A DNA stretch of 64,000 bases from Fen-1298 sp963833465 (GTDB taxonomy: Bacteria > Bacteroidota > Ignavibacteria > UBA10030). Within the stretch, counting starts at the first letter, position 1; each line of letters begins with the position of its first letter. Positions 55,058 to 63,752 of this stretch are shown one piece after another. The translations under genes were made by a program, and so were the position numbers. A model generated the notes under the pieces. That model searched no databases. It had not been told where the DNA came from and saw nothing but the letters and a program-made list of their open reading frames with translations. Location of the stretch: contig CAWHXW010000002.1 in assembly GCA_963833465.1 (NCBI GenBank), forward strand, positions 305,157 to 369,156. Reading direction: 5' to 3'.

Positions 55058-57250
55058 CTATTCTCCTTTTCCAGAGAATCGTTCTACACTTTCAATATTT
55101 GAAATATTTTTTATCTTTTCAATAATTCTTGCAAGATGTTCTGTATCTTTCACATAAAGAACAAACCTTCCGTCAAATACTGATCCATGCGAATCTACGT
55201 TCACTGATCGGATATTCGTATTTTGATATGTAGAGATAGCATGTGTGACGTCGCTCAGGAGGCCGGGGCGGTCTTCTCCGCTAATATGAATTCCCGTAAT
55301 ATAGTCCGCATTGTGTTCAGCTGGCCAGCTGACTTCAACGATGCGTTCGCTTTCTGCAAGACGAAGAGAGAGAATATTTTTACAATCTTTTCGATGAATT
55401 TTAATACCTTCAACCGTTGTGACAAAACCGACAATTTCATCGCCTGGAATAGGATTACAGCATTTTGCATATTGATGCAGGAAATTATCATTTACACCGA
55501 GAATAGAAATACCGCTTGTAAGATCGCGTGCAGTGTTTATAAACTTTGAAAACAACGAATCTGAATCCGCAGTTTGTGCAACATCTTCGCCAGCCTGGTG
55601 CTTCGATTGAATAACGTATTGTTCAATTAAAGTATCTATGTCGATTTTTTGATCGACAATCGCAGAATAAAATTCTTGCACATCCCCGTATTTTAAACTG
55701 TGAATAAATTTGTCAAGCTCTTCTTTGCTGATATTGATCTTGCGCCGCTTGACCTTTTTTTCCCATGTGTCCTTTCCTTCCTCGGCAATTTTTCTAGATT
55801 CTTCCCGAATAAATCTTCGAATATGTGATTTTGCTTTATGTGTTACGGCAAATTGCTCCCAGCTCGCATTGGGTGTTTGATTCTTCGAAGAAATAATCTC
55901 AACCTGGTCACCGCTTCGTAATCTTGTGCTGAGCGGAACAATACGTCCGTTCACTTTAGCACCAATACAATGATATCCGACATTCGAATGGATTTCAAAT
56001 GCAAAATCTATTGGAGTAGAATTTTGCGGTAGTATTTTGAGGTCGCCCTTCGGTGTGAAAACATAAATTTCATCTTGATAAAGATTGAGTTTAAAACTCT
56101 CCATTAATTCTTCCGGAGTGTCAGCACCCTTTTGTTCGAATATTTCGCGCACCCAGTTAATCCAATTTTCAAGTTCTTCATCAAGCGATGTATTGTTCTC
56201 TTTGTAAATCCAGTGTGCCGCAACACCGCGTTCAGCCACATCGTGCATCGCTTTTGTGCGGATTTGCACTTCGACCATCTTCCCGTCGGGGCCAATCACT
56301 GTTGTGTGGATAGATTGGTAACCGTTTTTCTTCGGAACTGAAATGTAATCCTTAAATCTTTCCGGAATCGGTTTATAAAGTTCTGTAACTATACTGTAAG
56401 CAATAAAACATTCACTGTTATCATTTGTATCGATAATAATTCGGACAGCAAAGAGATCATAAATTTCTTCCAACGGCTTATTGCGCTTCAACATTTTATT
56501 GTAGATGCTGAAAATATGCTTAGCCCTGCCTTCGACTTCAAAATTCAGTTTCTCTTCCGCGAGACGTTTTTTAATCGGTTGAATAAATCGATTGATGTAA
56601 TGTTCTCGTTCCCGTCTTTTGGATCGAATCTGGCGCGATATTTTTTCATATTCCTGAATATGCAAATGCTTAAAAGATAAATCTTCCAATTCCCATTTGA
56701 TTTGCGCTAACCCGAACCGATGAGCAAATGGTGCGTAAATATCGAGCGTTTCTTTAGCAAGTCGAAGACGCTTTTCCGGAGGAAGGTATTCAAGTGTTCG
56801 CATATTATGAAGACGGTCGGCAAACTTCACAAGCATTACACGGATATCTCCCACCATCGAAAGCAACAGCTTACGATAGCTTTCTGCTTGCGTCACTTTA
56901 TGACTTTCGAAGATGTCGGTAATCTTCGTAATACCATCAACTATATCTGCCACGGCGTCGCCAAATTCCGCGCGGATATCTTTCAATTCAAAATCCGTAT
57001 CTTCTACTACATCATGCAAAAGGGCGCTCGCAATAGATACATCATCCAACGCAATTTCCTTCGCAACAATCATCGCAACTTCAAACGGGTGTATAAAATA
57101 CGGCTCGCCCGATGCACGTAAATTATTTTTATGCGCTTCAAGACTAAGAAGAAATGCCCGCGTGATTAAATCTTCATCTACCGAACGTAGATTTTTCCGG
57201 CAGATGGCAAGTAGATCGTTTAATTTCTTTTGATTTATACTATCAATCAT
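55058..57250 (-). CDS. Bifunctional (p)ppGpp synthetase/hydrolase (RelA/SpoT)
   Basis: Controls the stringent alarmone. In order: the HD hydrolase domain (H54, H79-D80 in LLHDVVEDTD), the synthetase domain (YDLFAVRIIIDTN and the EVQIRTKAMHDVAERG region), a TGS domain (VFTPKGDLKILPQNSTPIDFAFEIHS), a helical region and a C-terminal ACT domain (GIHISGEDRPGLLSDVTHAI). Both catalytic sites look intact, so it should make and degrade (p)ppGpp. 730 residues is usual for a single long RSH enzyme. Confidence 0.96.
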   Translation of the reverse strand: MIDSINQKKLNDLLAICRKNLRSVDEDLITRAFLLSLEAHKNNLRASGEPYFIHPFEVAMIVAKEIALDDVSIASALLHDVVEDTDFELKDIRAEFGDAVADIVDGITKITDIFESHKVTQAESYRKLLLSMVGDIRVMLVKFADRLHNMRTLEYLPPEKRLRLAKETLDIYAPFAHRFGLAQIKWELEDLSFKHLHIQEYEKISRQIRSKRREREHYINRFIQPIKKRLAEEKLNFEVEGRAKHIFSIYNKMLKRNKPLEEIYDLFAVRIIIDTNDNSECFIAYSIVTELYKPIPERFKDYISVPKKNGYQSIHTTVIGPDGKMVEVQIRTKAMHDVAERGVAAHWIYKENNTSLDEELENWINWVREIFEQKGADTPEELMESFKLNLYQDEIYVFTPKGDLKILPQNSTPIDFAFEIHSNVGYHCIGAKVNGRIVPLSTRLRSGDQVEIISSKNQTPNASWEQFAVTHKAKSHIRRFIREESRKIAEEGKDTWEKKVKRRKINISKEELDKFIHSLKYGDVQEFYSAIVDQKIDIDTLIEQYVIQSKHQAGEDVAQTADSDSLFSKFINTARDLTSGISILGVNDNFLHQYAKCCNPIPGDEIVGFVTTVEGIKIHRKDCKNILSLRLAESERIVEVSWPAEHNADYITGIHISGEDRPGLLSDVTHAISTYQNTNIRSVNVDSHGSVFDGRFVLYVKDTEHLARIIEKIKNISNIESVERFSGKGE

Positions 57251-57349
57251 TTATAAACTCTTAACTACAAAATAATATACGGATTCCAAACCGAATGTCA
57301 AGGTATGTCAATTACAAACGTGCTAGTGCTTGTCGAGATAAATTTCAGT

Positions 57350-58381
57350 TTATTTTACCGATGTTCGCTGATTTTCTAATTTTAGAAGAAGCGCTTTTGC
57401 ATCTTCAAATTTCGCTTTCGCGCGAGATTGAAGTTTTTGTGGAAAAAGAAATGTTTCATAAGAAAGGATCTGTTTTAGATTATAAAATGCAGATGTTGTA
57501 TCATTCAAAGCAATTTTAGATTTGACAAGATTCAGCCGGCAGACTATTTCATTGTAAGGATGCGGTGCATTCGTACGCAAAATATTTTCCAAAAGATTTG
57601 AATACGCAGGCACAGCTTCTGCAAAATCTTTTTGCCTTTCAAGAGCCGTTGCAAGTCCCCATAAGAATATTCGATTTTCAGGATAAAATTTCAATCCTCG
57701 AACTGACCATTCTTCTGCTTGTTTGAAATTTTCAGCATCAAGATAAATTGAAATAAGTGCGCTTATCGCTGCAAACCGATTATATTCGGAACGCTCTGCA
57801 CCGACAATCAGCATTTTAATTCCAAGTTCACGATCATCTTTCACAAATGGCAGCCAATGCAGGAATTCTGTTTTCCGGCTGCGCCAGTAATAATAAGTAC
57901 CAATGCCGATATATGCATCGTAAAACGAAGAATCCTGTTCAACAATTTCTTCGAATTTTGATGCAGATGACATGCCTTTCCGTGCTCCGCCAAACCAATC
58001 TCCGCTTTCTACTCTTTCGTAAGCATCATAACCATCTGCTGTACCGAGGAAGTATTCGTTCCATGGCAAGGAAATTTTTTCTGAAGTATTCCTGCCCATC
58101 GTTAATAACGAATCAAACTTTTCATGTTCGATAGGAACATCAAAATCGATATTATATGCCTGCATCACTGCCGCCCGATAAAGATAACCTGCCGGGTGAT
58201 ACGGATAACGATTTGAAATGATATTGAATATTGAATCTGCTCGATTATATTCCTGCTTGAGTATGTAATCAATTCCGCTGACTACAAGAGGATGGATCAA
58301 GGAGTCTAATTGCCATTGTGCATGAGATATTTCAGTTCCAAGAATTACAGTAAAAATTATATAAAATATTATTTTCTTCAA
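57350..58381 (-). CDS. Exported TPR-repeat protein
   Basis: 343 residues with a signal peptide (MKKIIFYIIFTVILGTEISHA, cleaved after about 21). The rest is helical and fits tetratricopeptide-like repeats (YNRADSIFNIISNRYPYHPAGYLY, NFKQAEEWSVRGLKFYPENRIFLWGLATALERQKDF). Probably periplasmic and a protein-binding scaffold; no enzyme motif. It lies 38 bases after der and 100 bases before relA/spoT. The partner is unknown. Confidence 0.75.
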   Translation of the reverse strand: MKKIIFYIIFTVILGTEISHAQWQLDSLIHPLVVSGIDYILKQEYNRADSIFNIISNRYPYHPAGYLYRAAVMQAYNIDFDVPIEHEKFDSLLTMGRNTSEKISLPWNEYFLGTADGYDAYERVESGDWFGGARKGMSSASKFEEIVEQDSSFYDAYIGIGTYYYWRSRKTEFLHWLPFVKDDRELGIKMLIVGAERSEYNRFAAISALISIYLDAENFKQAEEWSVRGLKFYPENRIFLWGLATALERQKDFAEAVPAYSNLLENILRTNAPHPYNEIVCRLNLVKSKIALNDTTSAFYNLKQILSYETFLFPQKLQSRAKAKFEDAKALLLKLENQRTSVK

Positions 58382-58419
58382 TTCTTTTGACTCTATTCTA
58401 TCATTAAATAAAAACTCTT

Positions 58420-59727
58420 TTATTTTTCCTTGAAAACGATCCCTATTGGAACGCCAACGAAACCAAAATGTTCACGTAGTTTATTTGTCAGAAAACGCTT
58501 ATACGATTCTTGAACAATTTTGGGATAATTACAAAAGAAAACAAACATCGGCGGATTAGTTTTAATCTGTGTTACAAATTTTATTTTGATTTCTTTCGAT
58601 GTTGATGACTTAGGCGGTGTAATTTTTATATCCTGCATAATTGATTTGTTCAGCGCACTGGTGGAAATTCTCCGAGATTGCTGAAGGTGGACTTCTTTTG
58701 CTGTATCAATCACTTTTGTAATGCGTTGTTTTGTAAGCGCAGATACAAAGATGACAGGAAGGAAATCGTACAAGCCGAGATTCTTTTCAATCGCAATTTC
58801 ATATTGACGCGCAGTATTCGTTTCCTTCTCAACCAAATCCCACTTATTAACAACGATAATCGCAGATCTGTGACGTTCCATCGTCGCATCAACAATTTGC
58901 AAATCTTGTTTGTCAACGCCCTGCGTGGCATCAAAGAGAATCACTGCAACATCACTGCGTTCAATTGCATGCAGTGTTCGGATTGTGCTATAAAACTCAA
59001 TGCTTTCTGAAATCTTACTCTTCTTCCGCAAGCCAGCGGTATCGACAAGAATAATTTCTTCACCTTGATATTCAAGAATCGTATCGATTGGATCGCGCGT
59101 TGTTCCAGGAATATCAGTCACAACTTGTCGAACATTTCCAATTAGTCCATTTACTAAAGACGATTTGCCGACATTTGGCTTTCCAATAACAGCGAGACGA
59201 AGACGTTTTTCTTTTTTGACTCGCGCTTCTTTTTTAATATTGGATGTAATCAAATCAAGGAAGTCGCCGATTTGTCTTCCGCCGAGAGCGGCAATGCCGA
59301 TAGGTTCGCCGAGACCGAGAGAATAAAATTCTGCTATAGCATTTTCACGTTGTGCAGAATCAATTTTATTGACAACAAGATGAATTGGTTTATTGGAACG
59401 GCGTAAGATATCTGCAATTTCTTTATCAAGTGGAGTCAATCCTTCTAATGCATCCACAACGAACACAATGGCATCGGCTTCTTCAATCGCAATATTTGCC
59501 TGTTCGCGGATGGCTTTTTCAAACACATCGTTTGATTTCGGAACAAATCCACCGGTATCAATCATCGTAAAAGATTTGCCAGCCCATTCTGCTTCTGCAT
59601 AGCGACGATCGCGCGTAACGCCCGGTGTATCGAAAACTATTGCTTCGCGAGATCCGAAAATACGATTATAGAGTGTGGATTTACCGACGTTTGGACGACC
59701 AACGATAGCGACAATGTGTGATGACAT
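58420..59727 (-). CDS. der: GTPase Der (EngA), ribosome assembly
   Basis: An essential GTPase that assembles the 50S subunit. It has two GTPase domains, each with a P-loop (GRPNVGKSTLYNR near 9 and GKPNVGKSSLVN near 183), DxxG (DTGG, DTAG) and NKxD (NKID, NKWD) motifs, and a C-terminal KH-like domain (PPMFVFFCNYPKIVQESYKRFLTNKLREHF). 435 residues is standard. It is the leftmost neighbour of the tandem nuclease array, whose nearest tRNA remnant starts about 75 bases beyond its start. Confidence 0.97.
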   Translation of the reverse strand: MSSHIVAIVGRPNVGKSTLYNRIFGSREAIVFDTPGVTRDRRYAEAEWAGKSFTMIDTGGFVPKSNDVFEKAIREQANIAIEEADAIVFVVDALEGLTPLDKEIADILRRSNKPIHLVVNKIDSAQRENAIAEFYSLGLGEPIGIAALGGRQIGDFLDLITSNIKKEARVKKEKRLRLAVIGKPNVGKSSLVNGLIGNVRQVVTDIPGTTRDPIDTILEYQGEEIILVDTAGLRKKSKISESIEFYSTIRTLHAIERSDVAVILFDATQGVDKQDLQIVDATMERHRSAIIVVNKWDLVEKETNTARQYEIAIEKNLGLYDFLPVIFVSALTKQRITKVIDTAKEVHLQQSRRISTSALNKSIMQDIKITPPKSSTSKEIKIKFVTQIKTNPPMFVFFCNYPKIVQESYKRFLTNKLREHFGFVGVPIGIVFKEK

Positions 59728-59799
59728 AAGTTTTTCTGATTGGAAGGTGTGAATGGAAATTTATACTGAAAAAGAACGTCGCTATTTAGTACTGCTTAG

Positions 59800-59855
59800 T
59801 CGGGGCGGGGAGATTTGAACTCCCGACCTTGTGCCAGAGGCGCCACGCGCTAGCC
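59800..59855 (-). other. tRNA 3' remnant at the left end of the array
   Basis: On the minus strand: the D-arm 3' strand and D-loop end (ggctagcgcg), a damaged anticodon arm, the aggtc variable loop, an intact T arm (gggag/ctccc around ttcaaat), the acceptor 3' strand cgccccg and discriminator A. The 5' half is absent, so it cannot fold as a tRNA. It closes the array; unlike the other remnants, no nuclease follows it. Confidence 0.85.
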
Positions 59856-60095
59856 AGATTCATTTATATCATCTAAGTAACGGTGTACCCCTCGTGCTTT
59901 GATCTGTTTTTCTTTTCTTACTGCTTCAACTCTGGTTTCAAAATTTTCAACGTGAATCATTTTCCATGGAATGCCATTTCGAACAGATTTCGTTTCTCCA
60001 GAGTTATGTTCCTTCAAACGGTTCTCTAAATTTTTCGTAGAACCAACATAGTATCTTTTTGTCTTTTCACTTCGAAGTATATATATGAAAAACAT
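59850..60095 (-). CDS. GIY-YIG nuclease, array copy 1
   Basis: Single-domain nuclease of 81 residues, the UPF0213/YhbQ-like type. The two signature tyrosines lie in FIYIL (residues 3-7) and YYVGS (15-19), the catalytic Arg in ENRLKEHN (near 26), and the metal-binding Glu in EAVRKEKQIK (near 58). The stop codon TAG lies inside the tRNA remnant (59850-59852). The start codon is 2 bases after the end of the next remnant, leaving no room for a ribosome-binding site. This is the last copy in the direction of transcription, about 75 bases from der. Confidence 0.9.
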   Translation of the reverse strand: MFFIYILRSEKTKRYYVGSTKNLENRLKEHNSGETKSVRNGIPWKMIHVENFETRVEAVRKEKQIKARGVHRYLDDINESG

Positions 60096-60097
60096 CG

Positions 60098-60154
60098 TCG
60101 GGGCGGGGAGATTTGAACTCCCGACCTTGGCGCCAGAGGCGCCACGCGCTAGCC
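60098..60154 (-). other. tRNA 3' remnant, representative of the most common type
   Basis: 57 bases. The anticodon arm is a perfect palindrome: tggcg, loop cctctgg, cgcca, which would place TCT at positions 34-36 (Arg), but base 33 is C rather than the invariant T. Variable loop aggtc, T arm and acceptor 3' strand are intact. The same form recurs at 60993, 62485, 62784, 63083 and 63679. The identity of the parent tRNA is uncertain. Confidence 0.8.
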
Positions 60155-60394
60155 AGATTCATTTATATCATCTAAGTAACGGTGTACCCCTCGTGCTTTG
60201 ATCTGTTTTTCTTTTCTTACTGCTTCAACTCTGGTTTCAAAATTTTCAACGTGAATCATTTTCCATGGAATGCCATTTCGAACAGATTTCGTTTCTCCAG
60301 AGTTATGTTCCTTCAAACGGTTCTCTAAATTTTTCGTAGAACCAACATAGTATCTTTTTGTCTTTTCACTTCGAAGTATATATATGAAAAACAT
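60149..60394 (-). CDS. GIY-YIG nuclease, array copy 2
   Basis: Same 81 residues as copy 1. Because the remnant upstream is one base shorter, the frame stays open through it, and an ATG at 60460 would add MNLASAWRFWRKVGSSNLPAPT; I keep the internal Met start shared by all copies. Confidence 0.88.
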   Translation of the reverse strand: MFFIYILRSEKTKRYYVGSTKNLENRLKEHNSGETKSVRNGIPWKMIHVENFETRVEAVRKEKQIKARGVHRYLDDINESG

Positions 60395-60446
60395 CGTCGG
60401 GGCGGGGAGATTTGAACTCCCGACCTTGCGCCAGAAGCGCCACGCG

Positions 60447-60692
60447 CTAGCCAGATTCATTTATATCATCTAAGTAACGGTGTACCCCTCGTGCTTTGAT
60501 CTGTTTTTCTTTTCTTACTGCTTCAACTCTGGTTTCAAAATTTTCAACGTGAATCATTTTCCATGGAATGCCATTTCGAACAGATTTCGTTTCTCCAGAG
60601 TTATGTTCCTTCAAACGGTTCTCTAAATTTTTCGTAGAACCAACATAGTATCTTTTTGTCTTTTCACTTCGAAGTATATATATGAAAAACAT
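60447..60692 (-). CDS. GIY-YIG nuclease, array copy 3
   Basis: Identical protein. The frame is again open through the upstream remnant to an ATG at 60758, giving an N-terminal peptide with Leu where copy 2 has Phe, a direct trace of the anticodon-arm variation. Confidence 0.88.
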   Translation of the reverse strand: MFFIYILRSEKTKRYYVGSTKNLENRLKEHNSGETKSVRNGIPWKMIHVENFETRVEAVRKEKQIKARGVHRYLDDINESG

Positions 60693-60744
60693 CGTCGGGG
60701 CGGGGAGATTTGAACTCCCGACCTTGCGCCAGAGGCGCCACGCG

Positions 60745-60990
60745 CTAGCCAGATTCATTTATATCATCTAAGTAACGGTGTACCCCTCGTGCTTTGATCT
60801 GTTTTTCTTTTCTTACTGCTTCAACTCTGGTTTCAAAATTTTCAACGTGAATCATTTTCCATGGAATGCCATTTCGAACAGATTTCGTTTCTCCAGAGTT
60901 ATGTTCCTTCAAACGGTTCTCTAAATTTTTCGTAGAACCAACATAGTATCTTTTTGTCTTTTCACTTCGAAGTATATATATGAAAAACAT
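60745..60990 (-). CDS. GIY-YIG nuclease, array copy 4
   Basis: Identical protein. The upstream remnant is the common 57-base form, so the frame is closed and only the short start is possible. Confidence 0.88.
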   Translation of the reverse strand: MFFIYILRSEKTKRYYVGSTKNLENRLKEHNSGETKSVRNGIPWKMIHVENFETRVEAVRKEKQIKARGVHRYLDDINESG

Positions 60991-61043
60991 CGTCGGGGCG
61001 GGGAGATTTGAACTCCCGACCTTGGCGCCAGAGGCGCCACGCG

Positions 61044-61289
61044 CTAGCCAGATTCATTTATATCATCTAAGTAACGGTGTACCCCTCGTGCTTTGATCTG
61101 TTTTTCTTTTCTTACTGCTTCAACTCTGGTTTCAAAATTTTCAACGTGAATCATTTTCCATGGAATGCCATTTCGAACAGATTTCGTTTCTCCAGAGTTA
61201 TGTTCCTTCAAACGGTTCTCTAAATTTTTCGTAGAACCAACATAGTATCTTTTTGTCTTTTCACTTCGAAGTATATATATGAAAAACAT
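61044..61289 (-). CDS. GIY-YIG nuclease, array copy 5
   Basis: Identical protein. The upstream remnant repeats the copy 2 variant (gcgccagaagcgcc on the plus strand), leaving the frame open to 61355 as in copy 2. Confidence 0.88.
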   Translation of the reverse strand: MFFIYILRSEKTKRYYVGSTKNLENRLKEHNSGETKSVRNGIPWKMIHVENFETRVEAVRKEKQIKARGVHRYLDDINESG

Positions 61290-61341
61290 CGTCGGGGCGG
61301 GGAGATTTGAACTCCCGACCTTGCGCCAGAAGCGCCACGCG

Positions 61342-61587
61342 CTAGCCAGATTCATTTATATCATCTAAGTAACGGTGTACCCCTCGTGCTTTGATCTGTT
61401 TTTCTTTTCTTACTGCTTCAACTCTGGTTTCAAAATTTTCAACGTGAATCATTTTCCATGGAATGCCATTTCGAACAGATTTCGTTTCTCCAGAGTTATG
61501 TTCCTTCAAACGGTTCTCTAAATTTTTCGTAGAACCAACATAGTATCTTTTTGTCTTTTCACTTCGAAGTATATATATGAAAAACAT
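61342..61587 (-). CDS. GIY-YIG nuclease, array copy 6
   Basis: Identical protein; upstream remnant with a unique anticodon arm (gtgcgccagagcgcc on the plus strand). Confidence 0.88.
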   Translation of the reverse strand: MFFIYILRSEKTKRYYVGSTKNLENRLKEHNSGETKSVRNGIPWKMIHVENFETRVEAVRKEKQIKARGVHRYLDDINESG

Positions 61588-61640
61588 CGTCGGGGCGGGG
61601 AGATTTGAACTCCCGACCTTGTGCGCCAGAGCGCCACGCG

Positions 61641-61886
61641 CTAGCCAGATTCATTTATATCATCTAAGTAACGGTGTACCCCTCGTGCTTTGATCTGTTT
61701 TTCTTTTCTTACTGCTTCAACTCTGGTTTCAAAATTTTCAACGTGAATCATTTTCCATGGAATGCCATTTCGAACAGATTTCGTTTCTCCAGAGTTATGT
61801 TCCTTCAAACGGTTCTCTAAATTTTTCGTAGAACCAACATAGTATCTTTTTGTCTTTTCACTTCGAAGTATATATATGAAAAACAT
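61641..61886 (-). CDS. GIY-YIG nuclease, array copy 7
   Basis: Identical protein; upstream remnant with another unique anticodon arm (gtgcgcagaggcgcc on the plus strand). Confidence 0.88.
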   Translation of the reverse strand: MFFIYILRSEKTKRYYVGSTKNLENRLKEHNSGETKSVRNGIPWKMIHVENFETRVEAVRKEKQIKARGVHRYLDDINESG

Positions 61887-61939
61887 CGTCGGGGCGGGGA
61901 GATTTGAACTCCCGACCTTGTGCGCAGAGGCGCCACGCG

Positions 61940-62185
61940 CTAGCCAGATTCATTTATATCATCTAAGTAACGGTGTACCCCTCGTGCTTTGATCTGTTTT
62001 TCTTTTCTTACTGCTTCAACTCTGGTTTCAAAATTTTCAACGTGAATCATTTTCCATGGAATGCCATTTCGAACAGATTTCGTTTCTCCAGAGTTATGTT
62101 CCTTCAAACGGTTCTCTAAATTTTTCGTAGAACCAACATAGTATCTTTTTGTCTTTTCACTTCGAAGTATATATATGAAAAACAT
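61940..62185 (-). CDS. GIY-YIG nuclease, array copy 8
   Basis: Identical protein; the upstream remnant is two bases shorter (gcgccagagcgcc), so a fused start (MALWRKVGSSNLPAPT) at 62233 is open. Confidence 0.88.
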   Translation of the reverse strand: MFFIYILRSEKTKRYYVGSTKNLENRLKEHNSGETKSVRNGIPWKMIHVENFETRVEAVRKEKQIKARGVHRYLDDINESG

Positions 62186-62236
62186 CGTCGGGGCGGGGAG
62201 ATTTGAACTCCCGACCTTGCGCCAGAGCGCCACGCG

Positions 62237-62482
62237 CTAGCCAGATTCATTTATATCATCTAAGTAACGGTGTACCCCTCGTGCTTTGATCTGTTTTTCT
62301 TTTCTTACTGCTTCAACTCTGGTTTCAAAATTTTCAACGTGAATCATTTTCCATGGAATGCCATTTCGAACAGATTTCGTTTCTCCAGAGTTATGTTCCT
62401 TCAAACGGTTCTCTAAATTTTTCGTAGAACCAACATAGTATCTTTTTGTCTTTTCACTTCGAAGTATATATATGAAAAACAT
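62237..62482 (-). CDS. GIY-YIG nuclease, array copy 9
   Basis: Identical protein; the upstream remnant has the common palindromic anticodon arm. Confidence 0.88.
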   Translation of the reverse strand: MFFIYILRSEKTKRYYVGSTKNLENRLKEHNSGETKSVRNGIPWKMIHVENFETRVEAVRKEKQIKARGVHRYLDDINESG

Positions 62483-62535
62483 CGTCGGGGCGGGGAGATT
62501 TGAACTCCCGACCTTGGCGCCAGAGGCGCCACGCG

Positions 62536-62781
62536 CTAGCCAGATTCATTTATATCATCTAAGTAACGGTGTACCCCTCGTGCTTTGATCTGTTTTTCTT
62601 TTCTTACTGCTTCAACTCTGGTTTCAAAATTTTCAACGTGAATCATTTTCCATGGAATGCCATTTCGAACAGATTTCGTTTCTCCAGAGTTATGTTCCTT
62701 CAAACGGTTCTCTAAATTTTTCGTAGAACCAACATAGTATCTTTTTGTCTTTTCACTTCGAAGTATATATATGAAAAACAT
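62536..62781 (-). CDS. GIY-YIG nuclease, array copy 10
   Basis: Identical protein; common upstream remnant, same as copies 9 and 11, the longest uniform stretch of the array. Confidence 0.88.
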   Translation of the reverse strand: MFFIYILRSEKTKRYYVGSTKNLENRLKEHNSGETKSVRNGIPWKMIHVENFETRVEAVRKEKQIKARGVHRYLDDINESG

Positions 62782-62834
62782 CGTCGGGGCGGGGAGATTT
62801 GAACTCCCGACCTTGGCGCCAGAGGCGCCACGCG

Positions 62835-63080
62835 CTAGCCAGATTCATTTATATCATCTAAGTAACGGTGTACCCCTCGTGCTTTGATCTGTTTTTCTTT
62901 TCTTACTGCTTCAACTCTGGTTTCAAAATTTTCAACGTGAATCATTTTCCATGGAATGCCATTTCGAACAGATTTCGTTTCTCCAGAGTTATGTTCCTTC
63001 AAACGGTTCTCTAAATTTTTCGTAGAACCAACATAGTATCTTTTTGTCTTTTCACTTCGAAGTATATATATGAAAAACAT
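62835..63080 (-). CDS. GIY-YIG nuclease, array copy 11
   Basis: Identical protein; common upstream remnant. Confidence 0.88.
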   Translation of the reverse strand: MFFIYILRSEKTKRYYVGSTKNLENRLKEHNSGETKSVRNGIPWKMIHVENFETRVEAVRKEKQIKARGVHRYLDDINESG

Positions 63081-63133
63081 CGTCGGGGCGGGGAGATTTG
63101 AACTCCCGACCTTGGCGCCAGAGGCGCCACGCG

Positions 63134-63379
63134 CTAGCCAGATTCATTTATATCATCTAAGTAACGGTGTACCCCTCGTGCTTTGATCTGTTTTTCTTTT
63201 CTTACTGCTTCAACTCTGGTTTCAAAATTTTCAACGTGAATCATTTTCCATGGAATGCCATTTCGAACAGATTTCGTTTCTCCAGAGTTATGTTCCTTCA
63301 AACGGTTCTCTAAATTTTTCGTAGAACCAACATAGTATCTTTTTGTCTTTTCACTTCGAAGTATATATATGAAAAACAT
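63134..63379 (-). CDS. GIY-YIG nuclease, array copy 12
   Basis: Identical protein; the upstream remnant is two bases shorter (ggcgcagagcgcc), giving an open fused start (MALCAKVGSSNLPAPT) at 63427. Confidence 0.88.
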   Translation of the reverse strand: MFFIYILRSEKTKRYYVGSTKNLENRLKEHNSGETKSVRNGIPWKMIHVENFETRVEAVRKEKQIKARGVHRYLDDINESG

Positions 63380-63430
63380 CGTCGGGGCGGGGAGATTTGA
63401 ACTCCCGACCTTGGCGCAGAGCGCCACGCG

Positions 63431-63676
63431 CTAGCCAGATTCATTTATATCATCTAAGTAACAGTGTACCCCTCGTGCTTTGATCTGTTTTTCTTTTCTT
63501 ACTGCTTCAACTCTGGTTTCAAAATTTTCAACGTGAATCATTTTCCATGGAATGCCATTTCGAACAGATTTCGTTTCTCCAGAGTTATGTTCCTTCAAAC
63601 GGTTCTCTAAATTTTTCGTAGAACCAACATAGTATCTTTTTGTCTTTTCACTTCGAAGTATATATATGAAAAACAT
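63431..63676 (-). CDS. GIY-YIG nuclease, array copy 13 (one substitution)
   Basis: As the others except Arg to Cys in GVHRYLDD (GVHCYLDD here), from a G to A change on the plus strand near 63464. The first sign of divergence towards the right end. Confidence 0.87.
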   Translation of the reverse strand: MFFIYILRSEKTKRYYVGSTKNLENRLKEHNSGETKSVRNGIPWKMIHVENFETRVEAVRKEKQIKARGVHCYLDDINESG

Positions 63677-63752
63677 CGTCGGGGCGGGGAGATTTGAACT
63701 CCCGACCTTGGCGCCAGAGGCGCCACGCGCTAGCCAGATTCATTTATATCAT

